Positions 28,404-38,797 of a stretch of 64,000 nucleotides of DNA are shown here, piece by piece. The notes beneath the pieces were generated by a model. That model was not told the origin of the DNA. It searched no databases and saw only the letters and a list, made by a program, of their open reading frames with translations. This DNA comes from Bartonella rochalimae ATCC BAA-1498. Its GTDB lineage: Bacteria; Pseudomonadota; Alphaproteobacteria; Rhizobiales; Rhizobiaceae. The position numbers and the translations under genes are program-made. The stretch is from positions 374,320 to 438,319 of the forward strand of contig NZ_KL407337.1 of assembly GCF_000706645.1 (NCBI RefSeq), in the 5' to 3' direction. Positions within the stretch are counted from its first letter, which is position 1, and each line of letters opens with the position of its first letter.

Positions 28404-29900
28404 CTACAATAGTGGAAAAATTGTTTCTGATAAAACTGATAAAAAATATCCTTTATTCATAAAGGCACATATCTTCTCAAAATCTGAAGCCATATAACGA
28501 TATTTCTCTAGAATCTTAATACGGTGACGTAAGTGCCTTATAACAAATTGTAATAAGGGACTCGTTTTAAAAGGAGTGTGATATTCAATTCCTTGTACTG
28601 CAACAAGCATTTCGATATCAATAATAACAAAGATTCCCACTCATTACCAACAACCGACAAAAACCGTGGCAAGCCATTGAAACGTGATTTTCTTGATTCG
28701 TCAAAGTTATCTCGAATCAACTGAAGAAGAATATGCCATTTGCTTATTTTCAAACATGAAAGCAGCAGTCACCTCAGTAATTATAAAACCGGAATTAAGT
28801 CTTATATTTTAGCTTAAAAAGCTGAAAATCTGCAAGAAATTGTTAGCTCAACCATTAAGAGCAATACATCTTTGAGAAATTAATCCTATTTCATGTAAAG
28901 AAAAACAATCTGATCAGAAACAAATACTCAAATGCTATACTATAAGTTTAGTATGAAAATTTTCATCGGATAGAATATCACTATTTCTTTAAATTAATGA
29001 ATTATCTGTAACTGCATTTGTTTCAATAATTAGTGTTTTTTCTGCTGCTATTAGAATATCAAGAAATGTATAGTTAGCAACGTATATAATAAGAATCTTG
29101 GATACAGTTACCTTTACATAAATGTGCTCCTCGAATTTCTCAATCTTTTACAAGCCTTTCTAGTGTCTGTGACACAATAATAGCCATGCAGAATATGAAT
29201 ATTAGAGTGAAATGGTTCCATTGCATCCATAGCAACATCTGTTATTAATGCCTCTGAAAGAAGTCCACCACACAGTGCACTATAACTATAAAAAAACCGC
29301 AAGAACAAGCACTGTTGATGTTTGAGTCTATTGCATAGGCTCTCCCCTCTTTTGCCTCTAAAATAATGGCAGATAATCCTGATTTTTCTAGTGCAGCCTT
29401 CTCATTCATACAAAATGTTGAAAAAACGCGTCTCCCTCTCCTATCATCACAGAAGCTATATGTGCAAGCGGAACAAGATTATCTAATGTACCTACTGAGC
29501 CTTTTTCAGGAAAAACAGGAATAACTCTACTTGCAAGCATATTCTCTAGTAAATACAATAATTCCAAACCAACACCTAAAATCCATCGTCCCAAAAGAGA
29601 AATAAGCTTCAAAGTCATCATCAATCATAAAACACTTTCAAGTGAAGACGTTCCTATTCTACAATAATGTGATAAAATAAGATTTCTTTATAAAATGGAT
29701 AAATTATCTATATCAGTTTTAATCGAGGCTAATTTGCCAAATCCAATATTAATGCCATAAACTTATTCATTGCCAGCAGCAATACACACTGCTTCTCTTT
29801 TAATAGCCAAATGTGTGTCATGATGGAGCTTGCTCATTTTACCATCCCAATAAACAGATTCAAGTTCATTCAAAGTAGCATTACCTGGATTTAATATTTA
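28404..29900 (-). pseudogene. hutH: Histidine ammonia-lyase remnant
   Basis: Minus-strand fragments, in order, follow HutH from end to end. N-terminal NPGNATLNELE lies near 29890, and YGINIGFGKLAS near 29760 matches the YGINTGFGKLA motif. [20 protein letters not shown] with IGEGDAF lies near 29520-29430. NIHILHG lies near 29200 and NGLPRFL near 28670. C-terminal AVQGIEYHTPFKTSP lies near 28590. The catalytic Ala-Ser-Gly that forms the MIO cofactor (SVGASGDLAPLAH) is gone, replaced by TLD, and several stops and frameshifts separate the pieces. The gene is dead. It lies upstream of the permease on the same strand. Confidence 0.9.
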
Positions 29901-29940
29901 AAATAGTTTTTATAAGAAATATACAGCAAAGTGGAAAATT

Positions 29941-30017
<77 letters not shown>

Positions 30018-30279
30018 TTAAATGATGATTAAAACTGCTATACTCCTTTAGCTGATCATGTTCCCAGCTTCAATGATGAATCACTCCTTTTAAAAATTAA
30101 TAAAGAATATATGCTTATTCTTGATAAAATTATATTATTTTTTAATGCTACTTTGCATACATATTCCTTTTTTTTTAATAAATTACTTTTCATACAAAAT
30201 TCTTTCTTTTATCAAAACAATCCTTATATAAAGTTTTTAAATTCTAAAAAATAAGTCGTGAATATCAGGACAATTTTTA

Positions 30280-31053
30280 ATGACTACACTACCAAGTCGC
30301 TTTCATTTCGTTTCTGCAGAAACTGAAGAAGCTATCAAGGCCACCAATAAATTAATATCTATTTATGGTCACTCTTCTCTTGAAGAAGCCGATGTCATTG
30401 TTGCACTTGGTGGAGATGGAACAATGTTGCAAACAGTACGGGATGTCATGAATACCGGTAAACCTATTTATGGTATGAATCGAGGTTCAGTAGGTTTTCT
30501 AATGAATGAGTTTCATGAAAAAAAATTACCAGCCCGTATTGCTGCTGCACATAAAAAAGAAATTCATCCCTTACGCATGATCGCAAATGCACAAACTCAA
30601 GGACATATTGAAGCACTTGCAATCAATGAAGTATCCTTATTTCGTCAATCATATCAGGCTGCTAAAATTCGTATCAGTATTGATAACCAAGTTCGCATGG
30701 AAGAATTAATTTGCGATGGTATTCTTGTTGCCACACCAGCGGGATCTACTGCATATAACTTATCAGCCCAAGGACCTATTCTACCTCTCATGGCGCCCCT
30801 TATGATCCTTACTCCCGTTAGCCCTTTTCGTCCTCGAGCCTGGCATGGAGCTTTACTTCCAAATACCGCCACAGTGCGCTTTGATATGCTTGAATATAAC
30901 AAACGTCCCGTCAATGCAGCTGCTGATAACATTGAAGTGAAATCTGTCCATTCAGTTACTATTTCATCAGCAACAGAAATAACAGTCTCTATCCTTTTTG
31001 ATCCTGACCATTCTTGGGACGAACGAATCTTATCAGAACAATTTCGTTATTAA
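30280..31053 (+). CDS. nadK: NAD kinase
   Basis: Phosphorylates NAD to NADP in the cytoplasm. 257 residues. The GGDGT motif is in [12 protein letters not shown], the second signature is in [11 protein letters not shown], and the conserved run [17 protein letters not shown] is present. Length matches rhizobial NadK. A 260-base AT-rich region separates it from tRNA-Arg upstream. Together with nadE at 34-35.7 kb it gives two NAD(P) metabolism genes in this part of the chromosome. Confidence 0.95.
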   Translation: MTTLPSRFHFVSAETEEAIKATNKLISIYGHSSLEEADVIVALGGDGTMLQTVRDVMNTGKPIYGMNRGSVGFLMNEFHEKKLPARIAAAHKKEIHPLRMIANAQTQGHIEALAINEVSLFRQSYQAAKIRISIDNQVRMEELICDGILVATPAGSTAYNLSAQGPILPLMAPLMILTPVSPFRPRAWHGALLPNTATVRFDMLEYNKRPVNAAADNIEVKSVHSVTISSATEITVSILFDPDHSWDERILSEQFRY

Positions 31054-31201
31054 TTTTTTATCGTTCTTTTGCGGATATATAGTAGTTATAGTTGACTTTT
31101 TTTAAAATGCATCTTAACCCGTCTTCAAGAAAATGGAATGTTGACTTAGCCAATATCCTAGATAATCGTTAAAATTGCAAAATAATCAGCAAAAAGAAAG
31201 A

Positions 31202-32602
31202 ATGACACTAGCTTTGGACAATTTCGATAATTTAGGCCTTTCAAAAAAGGTTATTAAAGCTATAAAATCAGCAGGATATACAATCCCAACTCCTATTCAA
31301 AGTAGGACGATCCCTCATATTCTTCAAAAAAAAGATGTTTTAGGAATTGCTCAGACAGGTACTGGTAAAACAGCTTCCTTCGTCCTTCCTATGCTTACCT
31401 TACTTGAAAAAGGACGTGCAAGAGCAAGAATTCCCCGTACCCTCATATTAGAACCAACACGAGAGCTTGCTGCCCAAGTTAAAGAAAATTTTGATAAATA
31501 TGGTGTTAATCATAATTTAAACGTTGCATTATTAATTGGTGGTGTCTCTTTCGAACACCAAGATCGTAAACTTGAACGAGGCGCCGATGTTTTGATCGCA
31601 ACACCAGGACGCTTGCTGGATCACTTTGAGCGTGGTAAATTACTCTTAGTAGGTGTTGAAATTCTAGTCATTGATGAAGCTGACCGCATGCTAAATATGG
31701 GCTTTATCCCTGACGTTGAGCGTATTTGTAAAGTGACTCCTTTTACACGCCAAACTTTATTCTTTTCAGCAACAATGGCACCAGAAATTGCACAATTAAC
31801 AAAGCAATTTTTACATTCTCCTGTATATATCGAAATTACAGAAGCGTCTTCAACAGCGAAAACAATCACGCAACGACTTGTTAAGTCTGGAAGTAAATCA
31901 TGTGATAAAAAAGCTGTTTTAAAAGAACTTATTCAGAATGAAGGTGATGAACTTAAAAACGCTATCATTTTCTGTAATCGAAAAAAAGATATTTCTGAAC
32001 TTTTTCAATATCTTATTAAACATAATTTCAGTGTAGGTACACTTCATGGTGATATGGATCAACATTCACGCACAAACACATTAGCTAGCTTCAAAAACAA
32101 TAAATTTATACTTCTTATTGCTTCTGATGTCGCTGCTCGTGGTCTGGATATCCCAGCAGTCAGCCACGTTTTCAACTATGATGTACCGACACATGCGGAA
32201 GATTATATTCATCGTATCGGCCGTACAGGACGTGCAAAACGCAGTGGTAAAGCTTTTACCATTGTCACAAAAGCTGACGAAAAATATATCCGTGCCATTG
32301 AAGAAATAAGCAAAGAAAAAATTGAGTGGCTTAATGGCGATCTTTCTACTTTAATAGCTCATGATGAAGAAAACGATACTGTTTCAAAAACAAAACCCAC
32401 AAAATCACAACAGAAGACTGCTCAAAAAAAACGTAAAACTCAAACGAAAAAAATACTAGAAAAAGAGAAGTCAGCTTACATTGAAACTAAAGATAATAAA
32501 GAGAAATCATCAAACAAATGTCATGAAAAAAACAACAGCCCTATTCCAATTGGATTTGGCGATGATATCCCAGCATTTATGCTTATAAAAAACAATACTT
32601 AA
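31202..32602 (+). CDS. rhlE: DEAD-box RNA helicase, RhlE type
   Basis: ATP-dependent RNA helicase for RNA remodelling and ribosome or RNA-decay work. I start it at ATG 31202 (MTLALDNFDNLGLSKKV, 466 residues), with an AAAGAAAGA purine run just before it. A TTG at 31175 would add nine residues. The core motifs are in order: Q motif TPIQSRTIP, motif I AQTGTGKT, Ia PTRELA, II VIDEADRML, III FSATM, and VI HRIGRTGRA. A lysine-rich, glutamine-rich tail (about 390-450) is likely RNA binding. It converges on gltX2. Confidence 0.93.
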   Translation: MTLALDNFDNLGLSKKVIKAIKSAGYTIPTPIQSRTIPHILQKKDVLGIAQTGTGKTASFVLPMLTLLEKGRARARIPRTLILEPTRELAAQVKENFDKYGVNHNLNVALLIGGVSFEHQDRKLERGADVLIATPGRLLDHFERGKLLLVGVEILVIDEADRMLNMGFIPDVERICKVTPFTRQTLFFSATMAPEIAQLTKQFLHSPVYIEITEASSTAKTITQRLVKSGSKSCDKKAVLKELIQNEGDELKNAIIFCNRKKDISELFQYLIKHNFSVGTLHGDMDQHSRTNTLASFKNNKFILLIASDVAARGLDIPAVSHVFNYDVPTHAEDYIHRIGRTGRAKRSGKAFTIVTKADEKYIRAIEEISKEKIEWLNGDLSTLIAHDEENDTVSKTKPTKSQQKTAQKKRKTQTKKILEKEKSAYIETKDNKEKSSNKCHEKNNSPIPIGFGDDIPAFMLIKNNT

Positions 32603-32641
32603 TTTGGTTACTGATAAGTAATAGCGAATGCTCTACTGGAT

Positions 32642-34045
32642 TTAGAGTTTCCCACTACCTACCGTGGTCAGTCTTTTTACTACCTTTTCACGTCCTAAAA
32701 GTGGTAAAAATTTTCCCATTTCAGGCCCATGCGTTATCCCTGTAAGAGCTTGACGCAACGGCATAAACAAAGCTTTTCCTTTTCGCCCCGTTTTTTCCTG
32801 CAATGCTGTCGTCCAAATTTTCCAGCTTTCATCATTCAATACTCCGTCAGGTAACGAATGAACAGACTGTTGTGCATAAACACGATCTTCAGGTGAAATT
32901 ATATCAAAGCTCTTATCAGTATGAATAATTTTCCACCATAAGGCTGCATCATTCAGCTTAGTAATATTGTTTTTTACCGTATTCCAAAAATATTCTGCTT
33001 GTTCTCCATGAATAGAAAATTTTTCAAGTCGTGTCTTAATATCTTCATAAGTTAATTCGTGAACAAAATGACTATTCAATACAAGAAGATCAGCCACATC
33101 AAATTTTGCTGATGATTTTGATGTATCTTCGAGATGAAAATGCTTTAAAAGAGTATCTTGATTAGAATATGCCTGCACATTTTGCGATGTTCCAATTAAC
33201 ACTGCAAGACACTGAACAGCCATAGATTCAAAGCCATCTTCGCGTAAAGAACGAATGGAAAGATCACTATTTCGTTTTGAAAGCCCTTCTCCTGAAGCTG
33301 TTGTTAATAAATTAATATGACCAAAAATTGGAGGCACTGCATCGAGGGCTTTAAAAAGAGTAATCTGCGCAGCAGTATTAGCAACGTGATCACCGCCACG
33401 AATAATATGTGTAATAGCCATATCTATATCATCAACGACAGAAGGTAGAGTGTAAAGATAGCTCCCATCCTCACGAATTAAAACAGGATCTGACATAGAA
33501 GCCAAATCGATCATCTGCCTACCTTTTACGATATCATCCCAATAAACTTCTGTTCGTTTAGTTTGAAATGGATTACTTTCAAAATTAGGCAAAAGAAACC
33601 GCCAATGAGGTTTACGACCTTGATCCTCAAAAGCTTTTTTATCTTCTAATGCCAATTTTAATGCATCACGATTATAAACAGGAGGTAATTTACGTGAAAG
33701 TTGTATTTTACGGCGTCGATCCAATTCCTCTGCTGTTTCATAGCAGGGGTAAAGGAGGCCACGTTGTTTTAAAACTTCTGCAACTTCATCATATCGATTA
33801 AAACGTTTAGACTGATAATAAACTTCATCTGGTTGAATACTAAGCCATTCGAGATCAACCATAAGAGCATCAATATATTCTTGTTTGGACCGCTCAGCAT
33901 CTGTATCATCATAACGTAAAATAAATGTACCGTTATGCGCTTTCGCGTACAGCCAATTAAACAATGCAATACGAGTATTTCCTATATGAATATAACCTGT
34001 TGGAGATGGGGCAAAACGAACTTTTATCATCAAAATAATGCTCAA
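32642..34045 (-). CDS. gltX2: Glutamyl-tRNA synthetase (paralogue 2)
   Basis: Class I synthetase, 462-467 residues. HIGH motif is HIGNTR in FAPSPTGYIHIGNTR, and the KMSKS motif reads GLSKRNSD, differing from the KLSKRHGA of the second copy at 43.5 kb. Start is uncertain. ATG 34030 gives [12 protein letters not shown], the usual N-terminus. TTG 34045 overlaps the nadE stop by bases and would suggest coupling. One of the two paralogues may mischarge tRNA-Gln for the GatCAB route; the sequence alone does not show which. Confidence 0.94.
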   Translation of the reverse strand: MSIILMIKVRFAPSPTGYIHIGNTRIALFNWLYAKAHNGTFILRYDDTDAERSKQEYIDALMVDLEWLSIQPDEVYYQSKRFNRYDEVAEVLKQRGLLYPCYETAEELDRRRKIQLSRKLPPVYNRDALKLALEDKKAFEDQGRKPHWRFLLPNFESNPFQTKRTEVYWDDIVKGRQMIDLASMSDPVLIREDGSYLYTLPSVVDDIDMAITHIIRGGDHVANTAAQITLFKALDAVPPIFGHINLLTTASGEGLSKRNSDLSIRSLREDGFESMAVQCLAVLIGTSQNVQAYSNQDTLLKHFHLEDTSKSSAKFDVADLLVLNSHFVHELTYEDIKTRLEKFSIHGEQAEYFWNTVKNNITKLNDAALWWKIIHTDKSFDIISPEDRVYAQQSVHSLPDGVLNDESWKIWTTALQEKTGRKGKALFMPLRQALTGITHGPEMGKFLPLLGREKVVKRLTTVGSGKL

Positions 34046-35718
34046 CTTTTATCGCGAAAATAATTGGTAATAGGGTAACGACGATCACGCCCGAAGTTTT
34101 TATAACTAATTTTCACACCCGGTGCAGATTGCCGTCTTTTATACTCAGCCAAATAAAGCAAATGTTCTACTTTCTCAACTGTTTGCCGTGAGTGTCCACG
34201 CTTAAGAATATCACAAACACTCATGTCATCTTCTACAAGAAATTGCAAGATATCATCTAAAACAGGATAAGGAGGAAGAGAATCCTCATCTTTTTGATTG
34301 TCCCGAAGCTCTGCAGAAGGTGCTTTTGTTGTAATATTACTTGGAATGACAATTCCTTTGGGTCCCAATAAATTCTGCAAGTAATTTTTATTACGCCACT
34401 CAGCTAATTTATAAACCTGCGTTTTATAAATATCTTTAATGGGATTAAAACCACCATTCATATCGCCATAAAGCGTGGCATACCCAACGGCCATTTCCGA
34501 TTTATTACCTGTCGTTATTACCATCGAATCAAATTTATTTGAAAGAGCCATTAAAATGCTTCCACGTACACGGCTTTGAAGATTTTCCTCTGTAACATCA
34601 GCTTTCAACCCTGAAAAAATAGGAGCCATTATGCTCAAAAAACTCTCAACAAGTTTAAAAATAGGTATTATTTCATAACGACATCCTAAAAGATGAGCAC
34701 AATCTTTAGCATCCTTTAATGATTCCTGTGATGTATAATAATAAGGCATCATCACAGCATGAACCCTTTCAGCTCCCAACGCATCGACCGCAATTGCAGC
34801 ACAAAGTGCTGAGTCAATTCCTCCTGAAAAACCAAGAAGCACATCCTTAAAACGGTTTTTATTGACATAATCCTTTAAACCTAAAACACAGGCATGGTAA
34901 TCAGCAGCGATCCCATCTAAAAGTTCTTCATTTGGACCAGAAATACATTGCCACCTAATAGATTTTCTTTGCCAATGACTCAAGGCAATCTGACTTTCAA
35001 AATGCTTCATTTGAAATACTATTTGACCGTGTTCATCCAGTGCAAAAGAACCTCCATCAAATACTAATTCATCTTGGCCTCCAACTTGATTAGCATAAAT
35101 AATTGGCACACATGATTGAATAGCTTGTGCACGAACAATTTCTAAACGCTTTTGCATTTTATTACGGTAATAAGGGGACCCATTAGAAACGAGAATAATC
35201 TCGGCTCCTTTATGGCTAAGTTCAGCACAAATAGAAGGATCGTTCCAAATATCTTCGCAAATCACAACTCCTAACGTTATCCCACGATAAACAATAGGCT
35301 CAGGACGTGGACCAGAAGAAAATACGCGCTTTTCATCAAATTCACAATAATTAGGTAAATCACACTTAAAACGTTCCGTAATCACCTGCCCATCATCAAG
35401 AAGCATGATACCATTATAAAGGCTATTATCACGTTTTAAAGGAACGCCAATAATAATTCCAGGCCCTTCTTTCGTGAGTTGTGCTAACTTTCTCACAGCA
35501 TCTTCACATGCTTTTGTAAAAGAAGATTTAAGAACAAGATCTTCAGGGGGATAAGCACTTATAAAAAGCTCAGTCAACAAAACAAGATCAGCATTCTGTT
35601 CGTAAGCTTTTTGATATGCCATTTTCGCAAGAGAAAAATTTCCCTTAATATCACCAATGATAGGATTTAATTGAGCAATTACAATCCGCAAATCGTCTTT
35701 TATAAGTTTTTGTGTCAT
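34042..35718 (-). CDS. nadE: Glutamine-dependent NAD+ synthetase
   Basis: Last step of NAD synthesis, amidating nicotinate adenine dinucleotide with glutamine nitrogen. 558 residues. The N-terminal nitrilase-like glutaminase domain (about 10-260) has Glu in LTELFIS, Lys in FKCDLPNYCEFDE, and Cys in GVVICEDIWND. The C-terminal synthetase domain has the P-loop LLGFSGGIDSALCA. It overlaps or abuts gltX2. Upstream lies the decayed DAHP synthase region. Confidence 0.96.
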   Translation of the reverse strand: MTQKLIKDDLRIVIAQLNPIIGDIKGNFSLAKMAYQKAYEQNADLVLLTELFISAYPPEDLVLKSSFTKACEDAVRKLAQLTKEGPGIIIGVPLKRDNSLYNGIMLLDDGQVITERFKCDLPNYCEFDEKRVFSSGPRPEPIVYRGITLGVVICEDIWNDPSICAELSHKGAEIILVSNGSPYYRNKMQKRLEIVRAQAIQSCVPIIYANQVGGQDELVFDGGSFALDEHGQIVFQMKHFESQIALSHWQRKSIRWQCISGPNEELLDGIAADYHACVLGLKDYVNKNRFKDVLLGFSGGIDSALCAAIAVDALGAERVHAVMMPYYYTSQESLKDAKDCAHLLGCRYEIIPIFKLVESFLSIMAPIFSGLKADVTEENLQSRVRGSILMALSNKFDSMVITTGNKSEMAVGYATLYGDMNGGFNPIKDIYKTQVYKLAEWRNKNYLQNLLGPKGIVIPSNITTKAPSAELRDNQKDEDSLPPYPVLDDILQFLVEDDMSVCDILKRGHSRQTVEKVEHLLYLAEYKRRQSAPGVKISYKNFGRDRRYPITNYFRDKS

Positions 35719-35859
35719 TGTATCAATTTAGCGTGGCCATCAATCAGTTTCAACCATCAAAGGACTTTTTACCAAAAGTGCTTACTTCCATAAAAATTGG
35801 AAATAAATAACAGAATAGGATTGTTACCTAAACCTTCTCCCTAAAATAACCGAAGCAGC

Positions 35860-37153
35860 ATCACGACTTTTTTCAAAAGTTCAACAAAAAAAGCCAATTC
35901 AGGTAATCGATTCCCGTTTAATCTTATATCACAATGAAGTACTTATTATAGCAATCAGAAATATCTTTTTCTGAAATGGCTTTCATATTGTCTGTATATT
36001 TAGTAACGTCGCATCCTATCACTGCAATATGAATACGCCTGGGCAAGCCCCCTTTTCCCAATAAACTGAGAAAAAATTCTCAAATTCTTTTAAAATATAA
36101 TTAAAAGAACGCATTTATAATCATTAGCCGTAATTGTATTACTATGTATTGAATCACAAAAACAATACTACGATTCTCACATTTAACCACACCAATTAAT
36201 TTAAGAAGATAGTTCCAAACCTATCATAACCAAAACGCATAATAATGATATAAGTCGCTCCGGTTTGTTTATAGGATTGAGAATATCAATCAATTTCAAA
36301 AGCTCATCAGAATTAATAGAAGAATTACATTTTAATCCAATAGAATTTTTCTACGATAATGTTCTACATGCACATGATTAAGATAACATGCATGATCAGC
36401 AATCTATAACATATGGCCAGATACCGCATACCAATTATCAAAGGTTGCATTAATTCCTATCAAAGCCTAACAAAAACGCTTTGTGGCTTATATAAGAACA
36501 TGCTTCACATAATGAGAGATTCATTTTAGCTGTACCTCCTATTAAATGTATAAAATCGATTACTTTAGAAATACGCTTTGTTAATAGCTCATAACGTTGT
36601 GGACTATTAAAATAAAATCTAATATCCATTTATCGACATCTTCTAGATTAGCATACCCGCCTTATTAAAAAGCACGCAATAAATTAAGTGTTGCCCTCAA
36701 CTAATGATAAACCATGGACATTCATTAAAAGTACAAGCAGTTTTATTAAATTTAGTCCCATTAATGACATTCTCTCTATAAGGAAACAATTCTTTATTTT
36801 CTTTTCTTCCATATCAGAAAAGCGTATTTCTGAAAATTCACCAACAGTATAATCAATTTTAACAACTGACTTAAAACTCTCAAAAGTTAAAATGACTGCC
36901 ATGTATAAAAATACACGAAAAAAATCACGGATATGAACAACCTTATGCTTAGCAAAACTTTCTGCACAATCTCCCCCGTAATAAAGCTGCTAGCTCATTC
37001 TTTAAACTAGCACACTTCACCATAAAAAAATAAAGAGAATATTTGCTCAATTCTTCTCTAATTTCCGCTAATATAGATTTATCGGGACAAGTTAGAATTT
37101 TTTTAATTAATTTTCTCTCCAAGATTCAAGGAGCTATTTTTTTATCATCGCAT
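35860..37153 (-). pseudogene. aroG: Class II (plant-type) DAHP synthase remnant
   Basis: Minus-strand pieces across frames follow class II 3-deoxy-D-arabino-heptulosonate-7-phosphate synthase. ILERKLIKK lies near the start, and RDCAESFAKHKVVHIRDFFR near 36980-36920 matches the GGDCAESF block. MAVILTFESFKSVVKID lies at 36902. SHKAFLLGF lies near 36480, GLKCN near 36335, LLKLIDILNP near 36300, and HIAVIGCDVTKYTDN near 36035. RLNGN and LPELAFFVELLKK lie near 35870. Many stops and frameshifts separate these pieces, so the first shikimate-pathway step is not encoded here. The match is extensive and in order, so I am confident of the family. Confidence 0.88.
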
Positions 37154-37221
37154 CCTCTCTAAAGCCTATCTAATCAGCCTACAGTATGCAAATCTTTATA
37201 ATTTTCTATAACATCCGCTAT

Positions 37222-38604
37222 TTAACTTTCTAATTTCTTTCCATTTTCATATATATAACTCGGTTTATACATCGTTACCAACTCTTCTGCGGATGTTGGA
37301 TGAACTGCCATAGTTTCATCAAATACATCTTTTGTCAGCTTTCCTTTCAGGGCAACTCCAACAAGTTGAGCCATTTCACTAGCACCTTCTCCCAAAATAT
37401 GAGCACCAATAACAATACGGCTCTGACCATCAACAATCAATTTCATAAACATCTTTTCTGCATTACCAGAAAGAGTATTACGCAAAGAACGAAATTGTGT
37501 ACGATAAATTTCAACACGCTTATAATCACGAATGGCATCTTCCTCTGAAAGACCGACAGTTCCAATCTCTGGCTGCGAAAAAACAGCTGTCGCAATTAAA
37601 TTATAATTCGGTATCGTTGGAGTATCTTCAAAAGCAGTTTTAATAAAACACATTGCTTCATGTATAGCAACAGGTGTTAACTGAACATGACCTGTTACAT
37701 CACCAACAGCCCAAATGTGAGGTATATTTGTTGTCATTTTTTCATCAACAATAATAGCGCCATCCTTATTAAGTTTAACACCTGCCCTCTGAAGTTCTAA
37801 GCCTTTTGTATTTGGCACACGTCCCGTAGCCAACATAACCTGATCAGTGTTAAGAATTTGTCCATTCGATAAAACAACGTTATAGTGGCCATTTTGAGAT
37901 TCAACCTGATTAACTGTAGCCTCATAGATAATAGAAATTCCCTTTTCAATCATCGCATCATTTAATAACCGCCGCAAATCATAATCAAAACCACGAAGAA
38001 ATAAATCACCACGATGAACTAATGTTGTTTTCACACCTAATTCGTGAAAAATACCAGCAAATTCAAGAGCTATATAACCACCACCAACAATAACTATTGA
38101 TTTTGGTAATTTTTCAAGATCAAAAATCTCATTAGAAGTAAGACATAACTCACCGCCTTTTATTGCAAAATCTCGCTCCGTTGCCCCTGTCGCAATCAAA
38201 ATCTTTTCTGCTTTTACTCGCTCACCTGTTGCAGAAAGCTCTAATGTATGCTCATCAATAAAAACAGCGCGACTCTTATAAATTTGAACATTGTTAAGTT
38301 CTAATTCCTTAGAATAAAGCGCCTCTAACCTCGATAATTCTATATTTTTACCTTTAATCAACTTGCTCCAATTAAAAACTGGATTAACATATTCCCAGCC
38401 AAAACCAATGCTATCCTTAAATTCGTGTGCATATTGCGATGCATAAACAAACAATTTTTTAGGAACACAACCGCGAATAACACAAGTTCCTCCCACACGA
38501 TATTCTTCTGCTATAGCAACACGCTTCCCCAGTTGTCCAGCAAGACGAGCAGCACGTACTCCACCCGATCCCCCTCCAATAACGAACAAATCATAAAACA
38601 TCAT
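37222..38604 (-). CDS. gor: Glutathione reductase
   Basis: FAD-dependent, NADPH-using disulfide reductase that keeps glutathione reduced in the cytoplasm. 460 residues. FAD loop GGGSGGVRAARLAGQ, redox disulfide in GGTCVIRGCVPKK, NADPH loop GGGYIALEFAGI, and the C-terminal catalytic His-Glu in HPTSAEE. The start is unusual: the ATG at 38604 lies 16 bases from the Shine-Dalgarno AAAGGA because of a 10-base repeat. The ATG at the ideal distance (38614) opens only a 7-codon peptide. See the repeat entry. Confidence 0.95.
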   Translation of the reverse strand: MMFYDLFVIGGGSGGVRAARLAGQLGKRVAIAEEYRVGGTCVIRGCVPKKLFVYASQYAHEFKDSIGFGWEYVNPVFNWSKLIKGKNIELSRLEALYSKELELNNVQIYKSRAVFIDEHTLELSATGERVKAEKILIATGATERDFAIKGGELCLTSNEIFDLEKLPKSIVIVGGGYIALEFAGIFHELGVKTTLVHRGDLFLRGFDYDLRRLLNDAMIEKGISIIYEATVNQVESQNGHYNVVLSNGQILNTDQVMLATGRVPNTKGLELQRAGVKLNKDGAIIVDEKMTTNIPHIWAVGDVTGHVQLTPVAIHEAMCFIKTAFEDTPTIPNYNLIATAVFSQPEIGTVGLSEEDAIRDYKRVEIYRTQFRSLRNTLSGNAEKMFMKLIVDGQSRIVIGAHILGEGASEMAQLVGVALKGKLTKDVFDETMAVHPTSAEELVTMYKPSYIYENGKKLES

Positions 38605-38620
38605 AAAACATCATAAAATA
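38591..38620 (-). repeat. Three 10-base repeats across the gor start codon, with a 7-codon upstream frame
   Basis: On the minus strand three units follow AAAGGA: TATTTTATGA, TGTTTTATGA, TGTTTTATGA. The ATG six bases after the Shine-Dalgarno (38614) reads MMFYDVL and stops with TGA at 38593-38591. The same MMFYD start in the next unit (38604) is the true gor frame. Removing one unit would put gor at the ideal distance. It may be a slippage duplication that created a mini-frame, or a real translational control. Confidence 0.85.
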
Positions 38621-38797
38621 TCCTTTCCCACGCGTTTTCACTGTACAAGTACTACTTTTTGTCAACAAATAAAAGCTTTTTCTTTTTTCTGATTTTTTTA
38701 TACAAAGATAATACTCTCAGAGCACTCTTCTTCCTTAAAGTAGTATCTAACTGCTGCTTTTAAATAAAACGCTTATAATACTCATGAAACTAATGAA

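Noticed and set aside
28404..29624. Four short minus-strand frames that could be called hypothetical genes
   Set aside because: Their translations line up in order with histidine ammonia-lyase, so they are fragments of one pseudogene.
36684..36902. A 72-residue minus-strand frame
   Set aside because: It matches the MAVILTF block of class II DAHP synthase and is flanked by further pieces of the same protein; not a separate gene.
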